From contig NZ_CAXBGE010000001.1 in assembly GCF_963975345.1 (NCBI RefSeq), positions 1 through 64,000 on the forward strand: DNA of 64,000 bases. Reading direction: 5' to 3'. Source of the DNA: Maricaulis sp963975345 (GTDB lineage Bacteria > Pseudomonadota > Alphaproteobacteria > Caulobacterales > Maricaulaceae). Positions 45,508-54,723 of the stretch are shown here, one piece after another. The notes under the pieces are model-generated. The model saw only the letters and a program-made list of their open reading frames with translations. It did no database searches and was not told the DNA's origin. The position numbers and the translations under genes were made by a program. Positions within the stretch are counted from its first letter, which is position 1; the number at the start of each line of letters is the position of its first letter.

Positions 45508-46533
45508 ATGAGCAAACACACCATCCCCCACGAATCGCAACTTCCTGATCGGATCGTCACCTGCTGGCCGGCTGAGGCGAGTATCTGGAAGGAAAATCTC
45601 GAGCCGGCGCGCATCGAATTTGCCGCCTTCCTGTCGGCGCTGATCGAAGCTGTGCCCGGCGGCCAACGGCTGCCCTTGACGGTGCTGGTCTCGAATGACG
45701 AGACCGAGGCCTCGGCCCGTTCGGCGATGGGCGACAAGGCGGTTCTGGTTCGTCAGAATTACGGCGATGTCTGGACCCGCGATACCGCGCCGGTCTTCCT
45801 GCACCGCGATGGTCAACTGGTCGCGGCCCGCTTTCCCTTCAACGGCTGGGGCGGCAAGTTCCAGATCCCCGGTGACCAGACTGTCGGGACCGCAATTGCC
45901 CGCATGGTCGACGCCCGCATCATCGATGTCGAGATGATCGCCGAGGGCGGCGCGCTCGAATTTGACGGTGAGGGCACCGTCATCACGACGCGCGATGTCT
46001 TGCTCAACAAAAACCGCAATGGCGATCTGACCGAAGCCCAGGTCGAGGACCGGTTGAAGGCCGCGCTTGGCGTGGAAACAGTGTTGTGGGTCGATAAGGG
46101 CCTGATCGGTGACCATACCGACGGTCATGTCGACAATCTCGCGCGCTTCGTCCGTCCCGGCGAGGTCGTGTGTATGCAAGGCTTTGGCGCGGATGATCCG
46201 CAGACCGCAATGCTCGATACGATTGCCGGCGAGTTGGCGGCCATGACCGATGCGCGGGGCCGCAAACTGACGGTTCACCGGATTCCGTCTCCAGGGCGTG
46301 TCGTCAATATGGCCGGCGAGGTGCTGCCGGCGAGCTATATGAACTGGGTGATCGGGCCGCGTAACCTTGTGGTCCCAACCTATGGAACACCGAGCGAAGC
46401 GGCGGCGCTTGAGGCGTTGCGCGCGCTCTTCACGACCCACACCGTGGTCGGATGTCGATCCAGTGCCATTCTGAGCGGTGGCGGTGCCTTCCATTGCGTC
46501 ACAACCCACATCCCGGCAGGACCAAAGCCATGA
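45508..46533 (+). CDS. aguA: agmatine deiminase
   Basis: Converts agmatine to N-carbamoylputrescine and ammonia. The 341-residue guanidino-group-modifying enzyme has DVWTRDTAPVF, RFPFNGWGGKF, EGGALEFDGEGT, GDHTDGHVDNLARF and the catalytic Cys in GGGAFHCVTTHIP near residue 330. The start MSKHTIPHESQ is preceded by GAGG at good spacing. The gene lies after the receptor terminator and overlaps aguB by ATGA, so the pair forms a two-gene polyamine operon. No arginine decarboxylase is in the window. Confidence 0.95.
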   Translation: MSKHTIPHESQLPDRIVTCWPAEASIWKENLEPARIEFAAFLSALIEAVPGGQRLPLTVLVSNDETEASARSAMGDKAVLVRQNYGDVWTRDTAPVFLHRDGQLVAARFPFNGWGGKFQIPGDQTVGTAIARMVDARIIDVEMIAEGGALEFDGEGTVITTRDVLLNKNRNGDLTEAQVEDRLKAALGVETVLWVDKGLIGDHTDGHVDNLARFVRPGEVVCMQGFGADDPQTAMLDTIAGELAAMTDARGRKLTVHRIPSPGRVVNMAGEVLPASYMNWVIGPRNLVVPTYGTPSEAAALEALRALFTTHTVVGCRSSAILSGGGAFHCVTTHIPAGPKP

Positions 46534-47393
46534 ACCAGACGATCACCATCGCCGGCCTGCAGACCGGGTTCGACGAGGATATCGCTGACAATATCAAACG
46601 CGTTTCGGCCATGATCCGCGAGGCTGCGGCCGCTGGTGCGCAGGTGGTTTTGCCGCCGGAGCTGTTTCAGGGTCCCTATTTCTGCAAGACCCAGGACGAA
46701 GCCAATTTCGCCCGCGCCTACCCGGCGATGGAGCATCCTTGCGTCATCGCGATGAGCGAGCTCGCTGCCGAGCTCGGCGTTGTCATTCCGGTTTCGATTT
46801 ATGAGCGCGACGGTCAGGCTTATTACAACTCACTGGTGATGATCGATGCCGATGGCCGCCCGATGGGTGTCTATCGCAAGAGCCATATTCCCGATGGCCC
46901 TGGCTATCAGGAGAAATACTACTTCCGCCCCGGCAATACCGGTTTCAAGGTCTGGGCTACGCGCTTTGGCCGCATCGGTGTCGGTATTTGCTGGGACCAG
47001 TGGTTCCCCGAGGCGGCGCGAGCGATGGCGTTGATGGGCGCTGAAGTCCTGCTCTACCCGACGGCTATCGGCTCCGAACCGCATGATGACAGCCTCGACA
47101 CTTCGGCACGCTGGCAGCGCGCCATGCAGGGCCATGCGGTGGCGAATGTGATGCCAGTGCTGGCTGCCAACCGGATTGGCGATGAGGATGGCCAGGTGTT
47201 TTATGGCTCATCCTTCGTCTGCGACCATAGCGGCGAGAAGGTGTCTGAGCTCGGCAAAACCGAAGAAGGCATTGTCTCAGGCACGTTTGATCGCGACTTC
47301 CTCCAACGGCACCGCGCCGCTTGGGGCGTGTTCCGCGACCGGCGGCCTGATCTTTACGCGCCGTTCTTCAAACCGCTGTCCAACAAGTCCTGA
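46530..47393 (+). CDS. aguB: N-carbamoylputrescine amidase
   Basis: Nitrilase-superfamily amidase that hydrolyses N-carbamoylputrescine to putrescine, CO2 and ammonia. The Glu-Lys-Cys triad is visible: Glu44 in PPELFQGPYF, Lys117 in YRKSHIPDGPGY, Cys154 in GICWDQWFPE. ALMGAEVLLYPTAIGSEP and WQRAMQGHAVAN are typical of this subfamily. The 287-residue length is normal. It is translationally coupled to aguA. Confidence 0.95.
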   Translation: MNQTITIAGLQTGFDEDIADNIKRVSAMIREAAAAGAQVVLPPELFQGPYFCKTQDEANFARAYPAMEHPCVIAMSELAAELGVVIPVSIYERDGQAYYNSLVMIDADGRPMGVYRKSHIPDGPGYQEKYYFRPGNTGFKVWATRFGRIGVGICWDQWFPEAARAMALMGAEVLLYPTAIGSEPHDDSLDTSARWQRAMQGHAVANVMPVLAANRIGDEDGQVFYGSSFVCDHSGEKVSELGKTEEGIVSGTFDRDFLQRHRAAWGVFRDRRPDLYAPFFKPLSNKS

Positions 47394-47590
47394 ATCTGCG
47401 AATTCGCCCGTGACTGCGACGGGATGAAAATCGCGAAGGCGATCGCTATCGCGATCGCCGGCCAACCGAAGGCGATGGCCTGATCGGTCTGTCCTTGCGT
47501 GAAACTGTAAGCGGCAGCGGTCAGCCCGACTGTGGTCAGCAGGGCTGCGGCGACTGTCATGGCGAGACGAAACCCCATCCAATTCTCCAT
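47354..47590 (-). CDS. small two-helix membrane protein of unknown function
   Basis: About 78 residues with two hydrophobic helices (LAMTVAAALLTTVGLTAAAY and WPAIAIAIAFAIFIP, separated by a Gln/Thr/Asp turn) and a polar tail. It is unrecognised. The 3' end overlaps the aguB 3' end by 40 bases on the opposite strand. The start is ATG 47590 or the preceding GTG; an AGGTG stretch lies directly upstream. The membrane pattern supports a real gene, but no homolog is recalled. Confidence 0.5.
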   Translation of the reverse strand: MENWMGFRLAMTVAAALLTTVGLTAAAYSFTQGQTDQAIAFGWPAIAIAIAFAIFIPSQSRANSQIQDLLDSGLKNGA

Positions 47591-47682
47591 CACCTGCGGG
47601 TCTCTTTGACGGACCCTTAGGCGAGCAGAATGTCACAAACCGGCTAATATTTGGTTGCCGGCCTCTGGCCGGGCGTGGCCGG

Positions 47683-48324
47683 TCAGCCGGCCATGAAGGC
47701 GCCGTGGATGCCGTCGAAGATGAATTGGGTCGCCAGCGCCGCCAGAATGACGCCAAGAATTCGCGTGATCATCGCCGCCATCGAGGCACCAACGAATTTC
47801 ATCACCGGCCCGATTACGAGGAAGACACCCAAGCAAAGCAGGAGGTTGATGCCGACGGCTCCGAACACAACCGCCTGATAGGCGACGGTGTGAGCCTCGG
47901 ACATGAAGAGCATGATTGTGGCGATCGCGCCAGGCCCTGCCAGCATCGGGATCGCCATCGGGAAGACGGAAATATCGTCCCAGACTTCGGGATGGTTCTC
48001 GTGTTCCTCGGTCAGTTTCTCGGCCCGTTCTTCGCGGCGCTCGGTGCGCTTCTCGAAGATCATTTCCAGCGCCATCAGGAACAGCAAGACGCCGCCAGCG
48101 GTGCGAAAAGCATCCAGGCTGATATGCATCGCATCGAGCAGGAAGCGGCCACCCAGGGCGAAAGCGAGCAGAACGCCAGACGCGATCATCACCGATTTAT
48201 ACGCCATGGCCCGGCGGTGAGCCTTGGGTGAGCCCTCCGTCAGCGCGGCAAAGATCGGCGCGACACCGGGCGGATCGATGGCGACGAAGAAGGTGACGAG
48301 GGCGGAGAGAAACAGTTCGAGCAT
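47683..48324 (-). CDS. MarC-family integral membrane protein
   Basis: 213 residues with six hydrophobic helices (LFLSALVTFFVAIDPPGVAPIF at the N terminus, GGVLLFLMALEMIF, ISVFPMAIPMLAGPGAIATIM with the family FPLAxPLxxGPG-like motif, FLVIGPVMKFVG). An Asp/Glu/Arg-rich cytoplasmic loop sits in the middle (EKRTERREERAEKLTEEHEN). The MarC family has no settled function. The start MLELFLSALV is preferred over an upstream in-frame start because the first helix begins there. Confidence 0.9.
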   Translation of the reverse strand: MLELFLSALVTFFVAIDPPGVAPIFAALTEGSPKAHRRAMAYKSVMIASGVLLAFALGGRFLLDAMHISLDAFRTAGGVLLFLMALEMIFEKRTERREERAEKLTEEHENHPEVWDDISVFPMAIPMLAGPGAIATIMLFMSEAHTVAYQAVVFGAVGINLLLCLGVFLVIGPVMKFVGASMAAMITRILGVILAALATQFIFDGIHGAFMAG

Positions 48325-48540
48325 GACGATTATCCTGATGAGCGCTCCGCATAACGAGGCCAACGGCACGCGTCACGCAAATTCTCAGCCTGCCGTCGCA
48401 GGTCTGCCATGAATTAATGCGAGTACTGGCCGCTCGCGCGATGCAATTTCGCCTGAATTGATAGCTCCCCGGTCCCCGCATTCTGCTTGTATCGATCAGT
48501 ATCCTGTTTAGGGTCGCGCCGTTCAATCGGGGGATTACGC

Positions 48541-50160
48541 ATGATGTTCAACCGGATCACACTCAGCCTCATTGCTGCATTGTCTGTATCGCTGACGGGG
48601 TGCGGTGGCGGCGCTGTCGACAATGGCACAACCCTCAATCGGGGCAATCGTGGCGAGCCCTTGAGCCTGGATCCGGATTTGGCCCAGATCACCGATGAGC
48701 GCACCATCGTCTCCGATCTCTTCGTCGGCCTGTATGAGCCGACCGCCGATGCGCAGCCCATCCTGGCGCTGGCCTCGAGTGCCGAAGTCTCGCCTGACGG
48801 GCTCACCTGGACCTTCACCTTGCGCGATGACGCTTTCTGGTCGGACGGTGAGCCGATCACGGCTGAGGATGTGGTATTCGGTCTGCACCGGCCGCTCGAT
48901 CCGCTCACCGGCAATCAGTTCGCCGCGCCCCTTCTGATGATCGCCAACGCCCAGGAGGTCTATGAAGGACGGGCCCCGGTCGATACCCTCGGCGTCCGCG
49001 CCATTGATGCGCACACGGTCGAACTGCGGCTCAATTACCCCACGCCCTATCTGCCGACCGTGCTGATGTATTACGGCCAACCAATTCCGACACATGCCAT
49101 CGAGGCGTTTGGTGACCGTTGGGCACGGCCGGAAAACATGGTCTCCAGTGGTCCCTATACGCTCGCCGAGTGGCGCTCGAATGATTACATCCACCTCGTT
49201 GCCAACCCGTATTTCTACGACGCGGCCGAGGTCTGCCTGACCGATATCTATTATTTCCCGACGGTGAATACCGCGGCCGCCGAACGCCGGGTGCGCTCGG
49301 GCGAGCTCGATCTCAATGTCGATTTCGCCAGCTCGAATACTCAATTCCTGCTCGAACATAATCCTGAGCTGGTGCAATCGGTACCAAGCTTCACCATCCG
49401 CACGATCGATTTCAACAATACCTCGCCGCCCTTCGACAACCCCGATGTCCGCCGCGCCCTGTCGATGGCGATCGACCGCAATTTCCTGACCCATGACGTG
49501 CTCGGCGGCTTCGATGCGCCGGCCTATCGTGTCGTGGCAGAGGGAATTCATGGCCGGCTCGACGGGCCGCGTGTCGATTATGCCTACCAGCCGATGGACC
49601 AGCGCCGCGCCGAAGCGCGCCGCCTGCTCGAGGGCGCCGGTTTCGGGCCCGATCATCCGCTGGTGTTCGAGTTCAACTACCAGCCCTCGGCCAGCTGGCC
49701 GCGCATCGTGCCGGTGATCCAGCAGGACTGGATGACGATCGCACCCTGGGTCCAGGTTGAGGTCATCACCAGTGACAGCCAGATCCATTATGACCGCATG
49801 CGCGGCGGCGATTTCCAGGTCTCGACCTCGGGATGGCGACCGGATTTCAACGACCCTTATGGCGTCCTGTTCCAGTACGAGACCCGCGCCGGTGAGATCA
49901 ATTATTCGCGCTGGCATGACCCCGCCTTCGACGCGCTGACCGAGGCCGCACTGCGCACGCCCGACGAGACCGAGCACAACGCCCTGCTGGCCCAGGCCGA
50001 GCAATACTTCCTCGACCAGACTCCGGTCATCCCGGTCTTCTTTGAGGCCAACCGGCAATTGGTCAATCCGCGTGTCACCGGCTGGATCTCCAATCCGGAC
50101 CAGATCAATCTGAGCCGCTGGCTCTGCCTGGCCGATCCGGAAGCGGCCGCAGGGCAATGA
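48541..50160 (+). CDS. oligopeptide-binding lipoprotein (SBP_bac_5), copy 1
   Basis: 539-residue extracellular solute-binding protein of the OppA/DppA type. Lipoprotein signal with lipobox LTGC. The N-terminal core RGNRGEPLSLDPDLAQITD and WTFTLRDDAFWSDGEPITAEDV are family hallmarks, as are PPFDNPDVRRALSMAIDR and TPVIPVFFEANRQLV. GGGG at about 48529-48533 precedes the ATG pair at 48541/48544. A close paralog follows after 22 bases. No permease or ATPase genes are nearby, so it may use a transporter encoded elsewhere or act as a chemosensory or peptide-recycling receptor. Confidence 0.92.
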   Translation: MMFNRITLSLIAALSVSLTGCGGGAVDNGTTLNRGNRGEPLSLDPDLAQITDERTIVSDLFVGLYEPTADAQPILALASSAEVSPDGLTWTFTLRDDAFWSDGEPITAEDVVFGLHRPLDPLTGNQFAAPLLMIANAQEVYEGRAPVDTLGVRAIDAHTVELRLNYPTPYLPTVLMYYGQPIPTHAIEAFGDRWARPENMVSSGPYTLAEWRSNDYIHLVANPYFYDAAEVCLTDIYYFPTVNTAAAERRVRSGELDLNVDFASSNTQFLLEHNPELVQSVPSFTIRTIDFNNTSPPFDNPDVRRALSMAIDRNFLTHDVLGGFDAPAYRVVAEGIHGRLDGPRVDYAYQPMDQRRAEARRLLEGAGFGPDHPLVFEFNYQPSASWPRIVPVIQQDWMTIAPWVQVEVITSDSQIHYDRMRGGDFQVSTSGWRPDFNDPYGVLFQYETRAGEINYSRWHDPAFDALTEAALRTPDETEHNALLAQAEQYFLDQTPVIPVFFEANRQLVNPRVTGWISNPDQINLSRWLCLADPEAAAGQ

Positions 50161-50182
50161 TGTTTCACTCGGGGGCGTTCGC

Positions 50183-51814
50183 ATGAGGTTCAACTCGACG
50201 GCTGCCGGTCTTGTGACCGGCCTGTCGCTGCTGCTGGCGAGCTGCGGCGGTGCGCCGGCCGGGAACAACACCACGCTCAATCGCGGCAACCGGCTCGAGC
50301 CGCTGACGCTTGATCCCGACCTCGCCCTGATCAGCGATGAGCGCACCATTATCGCCGACCTGTTTGCCGGCCTCTATGAGCCCGATGCGGCCGGCGAGCC
50401 GATCCTGGGCCTGGCCTCCGCCGCCACCGTCTCCGATGACGGCCTGGTGTGGACCTTTACCCTGCGCGAGGGCGCGCTGTGGTCTGACGGCACGCCGATC
50501 ACCGCCGATGACGTTGTCTACGGTCTGCAACGGCCGCTCGACCCGGCGACGGGCAATCAATATGCCGCAGCGCTGTTGATGATCGCCAATGCCCAGGAGG
50601 TGTTCGAGGGCCGCGCTGCGGTCGACACGCTGGGCGTCAGCGCTCTGGATGACCGCACTGTCGAGGTCAACTTGGCCTATCCGGCGCCCTATTTGCCAAC
50701 CGTGCTGATGTTCTATGGCGTGCCGGTGCCGCGCCATACCATCGAGGCGTTTGGCGAGCGTTGGGTGAGGCCGGAAAACATGGTCACCAGCGGCGCCTAT
50801 ACGCTTGCCCAGTGGCATTCCAATGACTTTATCCATCTGGTCGCCAACCCGAATTTCTACGACGCGGCCGAGATCTGTCTGACCGATATCTACTACTTCC
50901 CGACCGTCAACACCGCCGCTGCCGAGCGTCGGGTGCGCAGCGGTGAGCTTGATCTCAATGTCGATTTCGCCAGCTCCAACACCGCGTTTCTGACGGAGCA
51001 TAATCCCGAGCTGGTGCGCAGCATTCCCTCCCTGATGATGCGTGAGATCGACTTCAACGCGTCCTCTCCGCCCTTCGACAACGCCGATGTGCGCCGTGCC
51101 CTCTCGATGGCGATCGACCGCCGCTTCCTGACCGGCAATGTGATGGGCGGCACCGATGTGCCAGCCTTCCGCATGATGGCTGACGCGGTTCACGGCGCCC
51201 TTGAAGGGCCGCGGCTCGACTTTGCCGACTGGCCGATGGAACGCCGCCGCGCCGAAGCCGTCCGCCTGCTTGAGGGCGCCGGGTTCGGGCCCGACAACCC
51301 GCTGGTGTTCGAACTCGCCTACCAGCCGGCCGCCAATTGGCCGCGCACCATTCCGGTGATCCAGCAGGACTGGATGACGCTGGCGCCCTGGGTGCAGGTC
51401 GAGGTGCGTGTCTCTGACAGCCAGATCCATTTCGAGTCGATGCGCGGCGGCGATTTCCAGGTAGCGACCTCGTCCTGGGTGCCTGATTTCAACGATCCCT
51501 ATGGCGTGCTGATGCAATACGAGAGCCGCGCCGGCGAGCTCAACTATACCCGCTGGACCGATCCGCAATTCGACGCCCTGACCGATGCCGCCACCCGCAC
51601 TCCGGATGTTGCCGAACACAGCGCCCTGCTGGCCCAGGCCGAACAGCTCATCCTCGACCAATCGCCGGTGATCCCGATCTTCATCGAGGCCAACCGCCAG
51701 CTCGTCAGCCCGCGCGTCACCGGCTGGGTGCCCAATGCGACCTCGACCAATCAGAGCCGCTGGCTATGCCTGGCGGATCCCGATGCGGATGCGCAAGGGG
51801 CGGCGGTGGACTAG
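50183..51814 (+). CDS. oligopeptide-binding lipoprotein (SBP_bac_5), copy 2
   Basis: 543 residues and an obvious tandem duplicate of the preceding gene. By eye about two thirds of residues are identical over the whole length, including TTLNRGNR, TDIYYFPTVNTAAAERRVRS, GELDLNVDFASSNT and the end SRWLCLADP. Lipobox LASC. Differences concentrate in the signal peptide and in scattered pocket-facing positions. GGGGGCG precedes the ATG. The 22-base spacing means both are probably one transcript. Divergent peptide specificity after duplication is the simplest reading. Confidence 0.92.
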   Translation: MRFNSTAAGLVTGLSLLLASCGGAPAGNNTTLNRGNRLEPLTLDPDLALISDERTIIADLFAGLYEPDAAGEPILGLASAATVSDDGLVWTFTLREGALWSDGTPITADDVVYGLQRPLDPATGNQYAAALLMIANAQEVFEGRAAVDTLGVSALDDRTVEVNLAYPAPYLPTVLMFYGVPVPRHTIEAFGERWVRPENMVTSGAYTLAQWHSNDFIHLVANPNFYDAAEICLTDIYYFPTVNTAAAERRVRSGELDLNVDFASSNTAFLTEHNPELVRSIPSLMMREIDFNASSPPFDNADVRRALSMAIDRRFLTGNVMGGTDVPAFRMMADAVHGALEGPRLDFADWPMERRRAEAVRLLEGAGFGPDNPLVFELAYQPAANWPRTIPVIQQDWMTLAPWVQVEVRVSDSQIHFESMRGGDFQVATSSWVPDFNDPYGVLMQYESRAGELNYTRWTDPQFDALTDAATRTPDVAEHSALLAQAEQLILDQSPVIPIFIEANRQLVSPRVTGWVPNATSTNQSRWLCLADPDADAQGAAVD

Positions 51815-51824
51815 CCTGACCGTC

Positions 51825-52199
51825 TCAGTTCCCGGCTAAGCCTGGTTCCTCCCGGTCTTCCGGCACTTGCTCGCCGACCAATTCCCAGTTTTCCTGCCAG
51901 CGCGGCTCGGGCAGGGGCCGGCCGGCGGCGTCGTCATTGACCTGCATGTCGAGCTCGATCTCCACCGCCCAGGTGCCAGCCCTGGTGTATTCGGCGACCA
52001 AGGCCTGGCGCCGCGCCACCTCATTGTCGGCGTCCAGCTCCAGGCGTTCGCGCGCCAGCGCCATGCGGGCCCTGGTTTGGGCGAAGAAGTCCTTGGCAAA
52101 CCCCAATAGCTTGCGCGCTACCGGGCCCTTGCCTGCCCGCAAGGCTGCTGCTGCGCTTGGTGCCGTCCGGCAAGCCTGAAGGCGCCACGGTTTCGCCAC
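51825..52199 (-). CDS. possible hypothetical protein
   Basis: A 124-codon minus-strand frame starting at GTG. The first 40 residues are basic and alanine-rich (RTAPSAAAALRAGKGPVARK); a helical middle (LARERLELDADNEVARRQALV) and WAVEIELDMQVNDDAAGRP look protein-like. No clear ribosome site, no recognised family. A shorter version could start at the internal ATG at residue 46. It converges on the second solute-binding gene. It could also be a non-coding open frame in G+C-rich DNA. Confidence 0.4.
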   Translation of the reverse strand: MAKPWRLQACRTAPSAAAALRAGKGPVARKLLGFAKDFFAQTRARMALARERLELDADNEVARRQALVAEYTRAGTWAVEIELDMQVNDDAAGRPLPEPRWQENWELVGEQVPEDREEPGLAGN

Positions 52200-52515
52200 C
52201 TGGCGGGATGAGGAGTGCGGGATGCCGGCCGGGGCCGGTTTGTTTAATCTATGTGAGTGGCACCGGCGGCACCCCGCACACGGAGATTTGGTCGGACGCC
52301 TTGCGGCCTCCGTCCCGAAACCGGAAGGGAGAAACGGTCGAGCCTTGTGCCGCCTTCCCCTTCGATGGCCACGCCGGGGCTCGTGCTGCGGTCAACCAGC
52401 CAACCCGGACGAGCTCCGTCCTCCCGGCGCCCACGGATAACCGGTCCGGGCCTCAAGTGGCTTAGGGATGGAAGGATTGTGCGCGCGGTGGTTAGAGGTT
52501 GTTCGCGAACATCAA
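52200..52515. other. gene-free stretch
   Basis: 316 bases with no supported gene, RNA or clear repeat. A fragment near 52270-52287 (ccgcacacggagatttgg) faintly resembles the left arm of the palindromic element at 16593, read from the other strand. The similarity is too short to annotate as a copy. Confidence 0.4.
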
Positions 52516-53565
52516 TCATTCCTCCCGCCGCAAGATCCGGACAATCCGGTCATAAACCACCTCCGTCGCCGTCCATGTATTCCCGCCGCTCGTATTCACA
52601 AACTGCACCACCACGGCGTCGATATCGGCGTGATAGCGGGCGATGCTGGAATAGCCGGCGAGCAGGCCAGTATGGCCGTATTCGTAGACGGAAGAGTAGA
52701 TCGCCTGTTCCTCATCGGTGAAGAGCGAGCCGTCATTGAGGGCGCGCAGGAAGATGCCGGTATCTTCAGCGGTCGCGACCATGGTGCCGCCCGGGACGAT
52801 GTGAACGCGTGAGCGGAAATTCTCCTCGGGCCAGCCCGGATCATAGCCGCCGGGGATGCGGGTCAGGTCGACATCATCCATCGATGCGAAAGTGTTGGTC
52901 AGACCGAGCGGGTCGAGGATGGCGCTGCGGATGAATTGCTGGTGTGGATGGCCCAGGGTCTGGTCGAGGATATTGCCGATCAGGAGATAATTGGTGTTGG
53001 AATACTGATAACGCGTGCCGGGCTCAAACTCCGCCGGATCATCAAACACCAGCGCCAGATAATCATTCACCTCGCCCGAAGTGATGGCCCAACGGTCGGG
53101 ATCCTCGACCCAGTTGGGAATGCCGCTGCGGTGCTGCAACAGCATGCGCAGCGTGATCCGGTCGGCATTTGCGAGCTGGCCCACCAGATCGGGGAAGTAA
53201 TCGGCGACGGTGTCGTCGAGATCCAGCCGGCCATCGGCGACCAGCATGGCGGTTGCCGCCGCGATATAGAGTTTGGAGATGCTGGCGATCTTGAACAGGG
53301 CGTGCGGATCGGCGGGGATGCGGGCCTCGCGGTCATGCCAGCCGGCGGCGTAGAATTCCGGCTCATGACCGGCGCGGTCGACATAGACGATGATCCCGTC
53401 CAGCCCGTAATCGAGGACATGATCAAGCTCGGCCTGAACCGTCGCGGGAAGGGGTTTCAGATACGCAAGGGCTTCGCGCCAGGGTGCGAACAGATAGATG
53501 CTGGCGATTGTGACGATGGCCGCAACAGCTCGCAGAAGCCAAATACGTTTTCGTATTTCAATCAT
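52516..53565 (-). CDS. serine hydrolase, class C beta-lactamase / esterase family
   Basis: 349 residues with one N-terminal hydrophobic segment (LLRAVAAIVTIASIYLFAPW), an uncleaved signal-anchor or signal peptide to the periplasm. The penicillin-binding fold motifs are present: SISK (SxxK) near residue 95, YSNTN (YxN) in the middle, and GHTG (H/KTG) near the C terminus; HRSGIPNW follows family layout. Members include esterases, D-aminopeptidases and beta-lactamases; the sequence does not tell which. It is alone on the minus strand. Confidence 0.9.
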   Translation of the reverse strand: MIEIRKRIWLLRAVAAIVTIASIYLFAPWREALAYLKPLPATVQAELDHVLDYGLDGIIVYVDRAGHEPEFYAAGWHDREARIPADPHALFKIASISKLYIAAATAMLVADGRLDLDDTVADYFPDLVGQLANADRITLRMLLQHRSGIPNWVEDPDRWAITSGEVNDYLALVFDDPAEFEPGTRYQYSNTNYLLIGNILDQTLGHPHQQFIRSAILDPLGLTNTFASMDDVDLTRIPGGYDPGWPEENFRSRVHIVPGGTMVATAEDTGIFLRALNDGSLFTDEEQAIYSSVYEYGHTGLLAGYSSIARYHADIDAVVVQFVNTSGGNTWTATEVVYDRIVRILRREE

Positions 53566-53656
53566 ACCGGATGCGCTCCACTTCTGACTGGCGCGAATAG
53601 TCTGTTTGGGTTGCTATTGTTTAGTCGGTGTTTTCTGTCGTTTCTAATTTAATTCC

Positions 53657-53676
53657 CGTCATCCTGACTTTCGTCA
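53657..53676. repeat. short REP-like hairpin
   Basis: CGTCATCCTGACTTTCGTCAG: CTGAC pairs with GTCAG around TTTC. The first 12 bases match the outer arm of the long palindrome at 16282, so this is probably a half copy of the same family. Confidence 0.55.
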
Positions 53677-53774
53677 GTATGCCGGGGTTGAGAACGATCG
53701 TGGCCCCGCCCGGTTTTTCGTAGCGTCACCCGGTCCCCCGCTATACCCTCCCGCCAAACCACGGGGGATACAGC

Positions 53775-54410
53775 ATGGAATTCGGTTCGGTCAGCGAAAT
53801 AGTGACGGCGATTGCCTCGGTGGTGATGGCGCTCAGCGTGATTGTCGCGGCGATGCAATTGTCGGAAAGCCGGGCCAATTGGGTCGCCGAAAACAAGCGG
53901 CTCAAGAAGCAGGCGGCGATCGATGCGGCCAAAATCTATATCGACAACAAGCGGCCCGAAACCGACCTCATGCTGCAATTCGTCAATAATGCCTGCCATC
54001 TCAACAGCCGCATCATCCAGGATATCGAGAAGTTCAACCTGCCTCGATTGCCGGTCTCGCTGCTGGATGATGTGCGCGGCTGTGTCGAATTCTACGATCC
54101 CGGCGCGCTCGGCTCCTTGGCCGAGAAGGATGGTTTCATCACCGGTGTGACCGCCAAGCACATCATCCAGTTGCGCTGGCTGATGATTGATTATCTCAAT
54201 ACGCTCGAAACCGTGCTGACCTATTGGTGGCAGGGCACCGCCAATGAACGCCTGCTCGAGTTGGAGTTCGCCTTCCTGCGCGCCCAGTCCGACAGCGCCC
54301 GTCCGGTCCGGCATTTGATGGAATGCTATGGCGAAACCAATTTCCCGGCGATTTCGGCCTTTCTGCGCGCGGGCGCGGCGCGCCAGGCGCCGGAGCCGGA
54401 TGTGCATTAG
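53775..54410 (+). CDS. membrane-anchored helical protein, DUF4760-like
   Basis: 211 residues. One N-terminal helix (VTAIASVVMALSVIVAAMQL) is followed by ESRANWVAENKRLKKQAAID and long helices. The arrangement, a single membrane segment then an R/K-rich helix and an alpha-helical domain, resembles DUF4760-type proteins of unknown function. It may report on membrane or stress status; no catalytic motif is visible. It stands alone between REP-like repeats. Confidence 0.6.
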   Translation: MEFGSVSEIVTAIASVVMALSVIVAAMQLSESRANWVAENKRLKKQAAIDAAKIYIDNKRPETDLMLQFVNNACHLNSRIIQDIEKFNLPRLPVSLLDDVRGCVEFYDPGALGSLAEKDGFITGVTAKHIIQLRWLMIDYLNTLETVLTYWWQGTANERLLELEFAFLRAQSDSARPVRHLMECYGETNFPAISAFLRAGAARQAPEPDVH

Positions 54411-54444
54411 CGGGCGGCACCCCTCCAAAAATCACAAAGCTCCC

Positions 54445-54540
54445 TTGCCCCGGACCTGTTCCGGGGTCTGCCGGAGGGGAATCCAGCCAGGCTCTCGAGC
54501 GATGGCAGACCCCGGAATTCGCTACGCTCCTCCGGGGGAA
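54445..54540. repeat. nested palindromic repeat
   Basis: GGGGTCTGCC (54463-54472) and GGCAGACCCC (54504-54513) are perfect inverted copies. Each half also contains its own CCCCGGA...TCCGGGG hairpin (about 54447-54466, and about 54510-54538). The layout is a REP doublet. Confidence 0.7.
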
Positions 54541-54606
54541 GTTTCGATTTATGGGTTGGTAGGGTGCGCCATCGCTGAGTTATCCAGCGCCCAAACCACA
54601 AATCAT

Positions 54607-54723
54607 CGTCATCCCAGCGAAGGCTGGGACCCAGATTTACGCGCCGACACCTGATTGATATAGCGAGAACTTTTCGTCCGCCACCGCTCTACGAGCTGGG
54701 TTCCAGCCTTCGCTGGAATGACG
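54607..54723. repeat. REP-like palindrome, 28-bp arms
   Basis: Arms at 54607-54634 and 54696-54723 are inverted copies matching at 26 of 28 positions (CGTCATCCCAGCGAAGGC outer part). The right end runs into tttatgggtcagtttatccccaccccc. The REP at 16282 ends in a similar attttaggccaacttatccccaccccc context, so the flank words are shared. Confidence 0.8.

Noticed and set aside
48535..50349. 604-codon open frame on the minus strand opposite the first solute-binding gene; a similar one at 50165-51661
   Set aside because: G+C-rich codon bias leaves long open antisense frames. The plus-strand genes have signal peptides, lipoboxes and family motifs, and the antisense translations have none.
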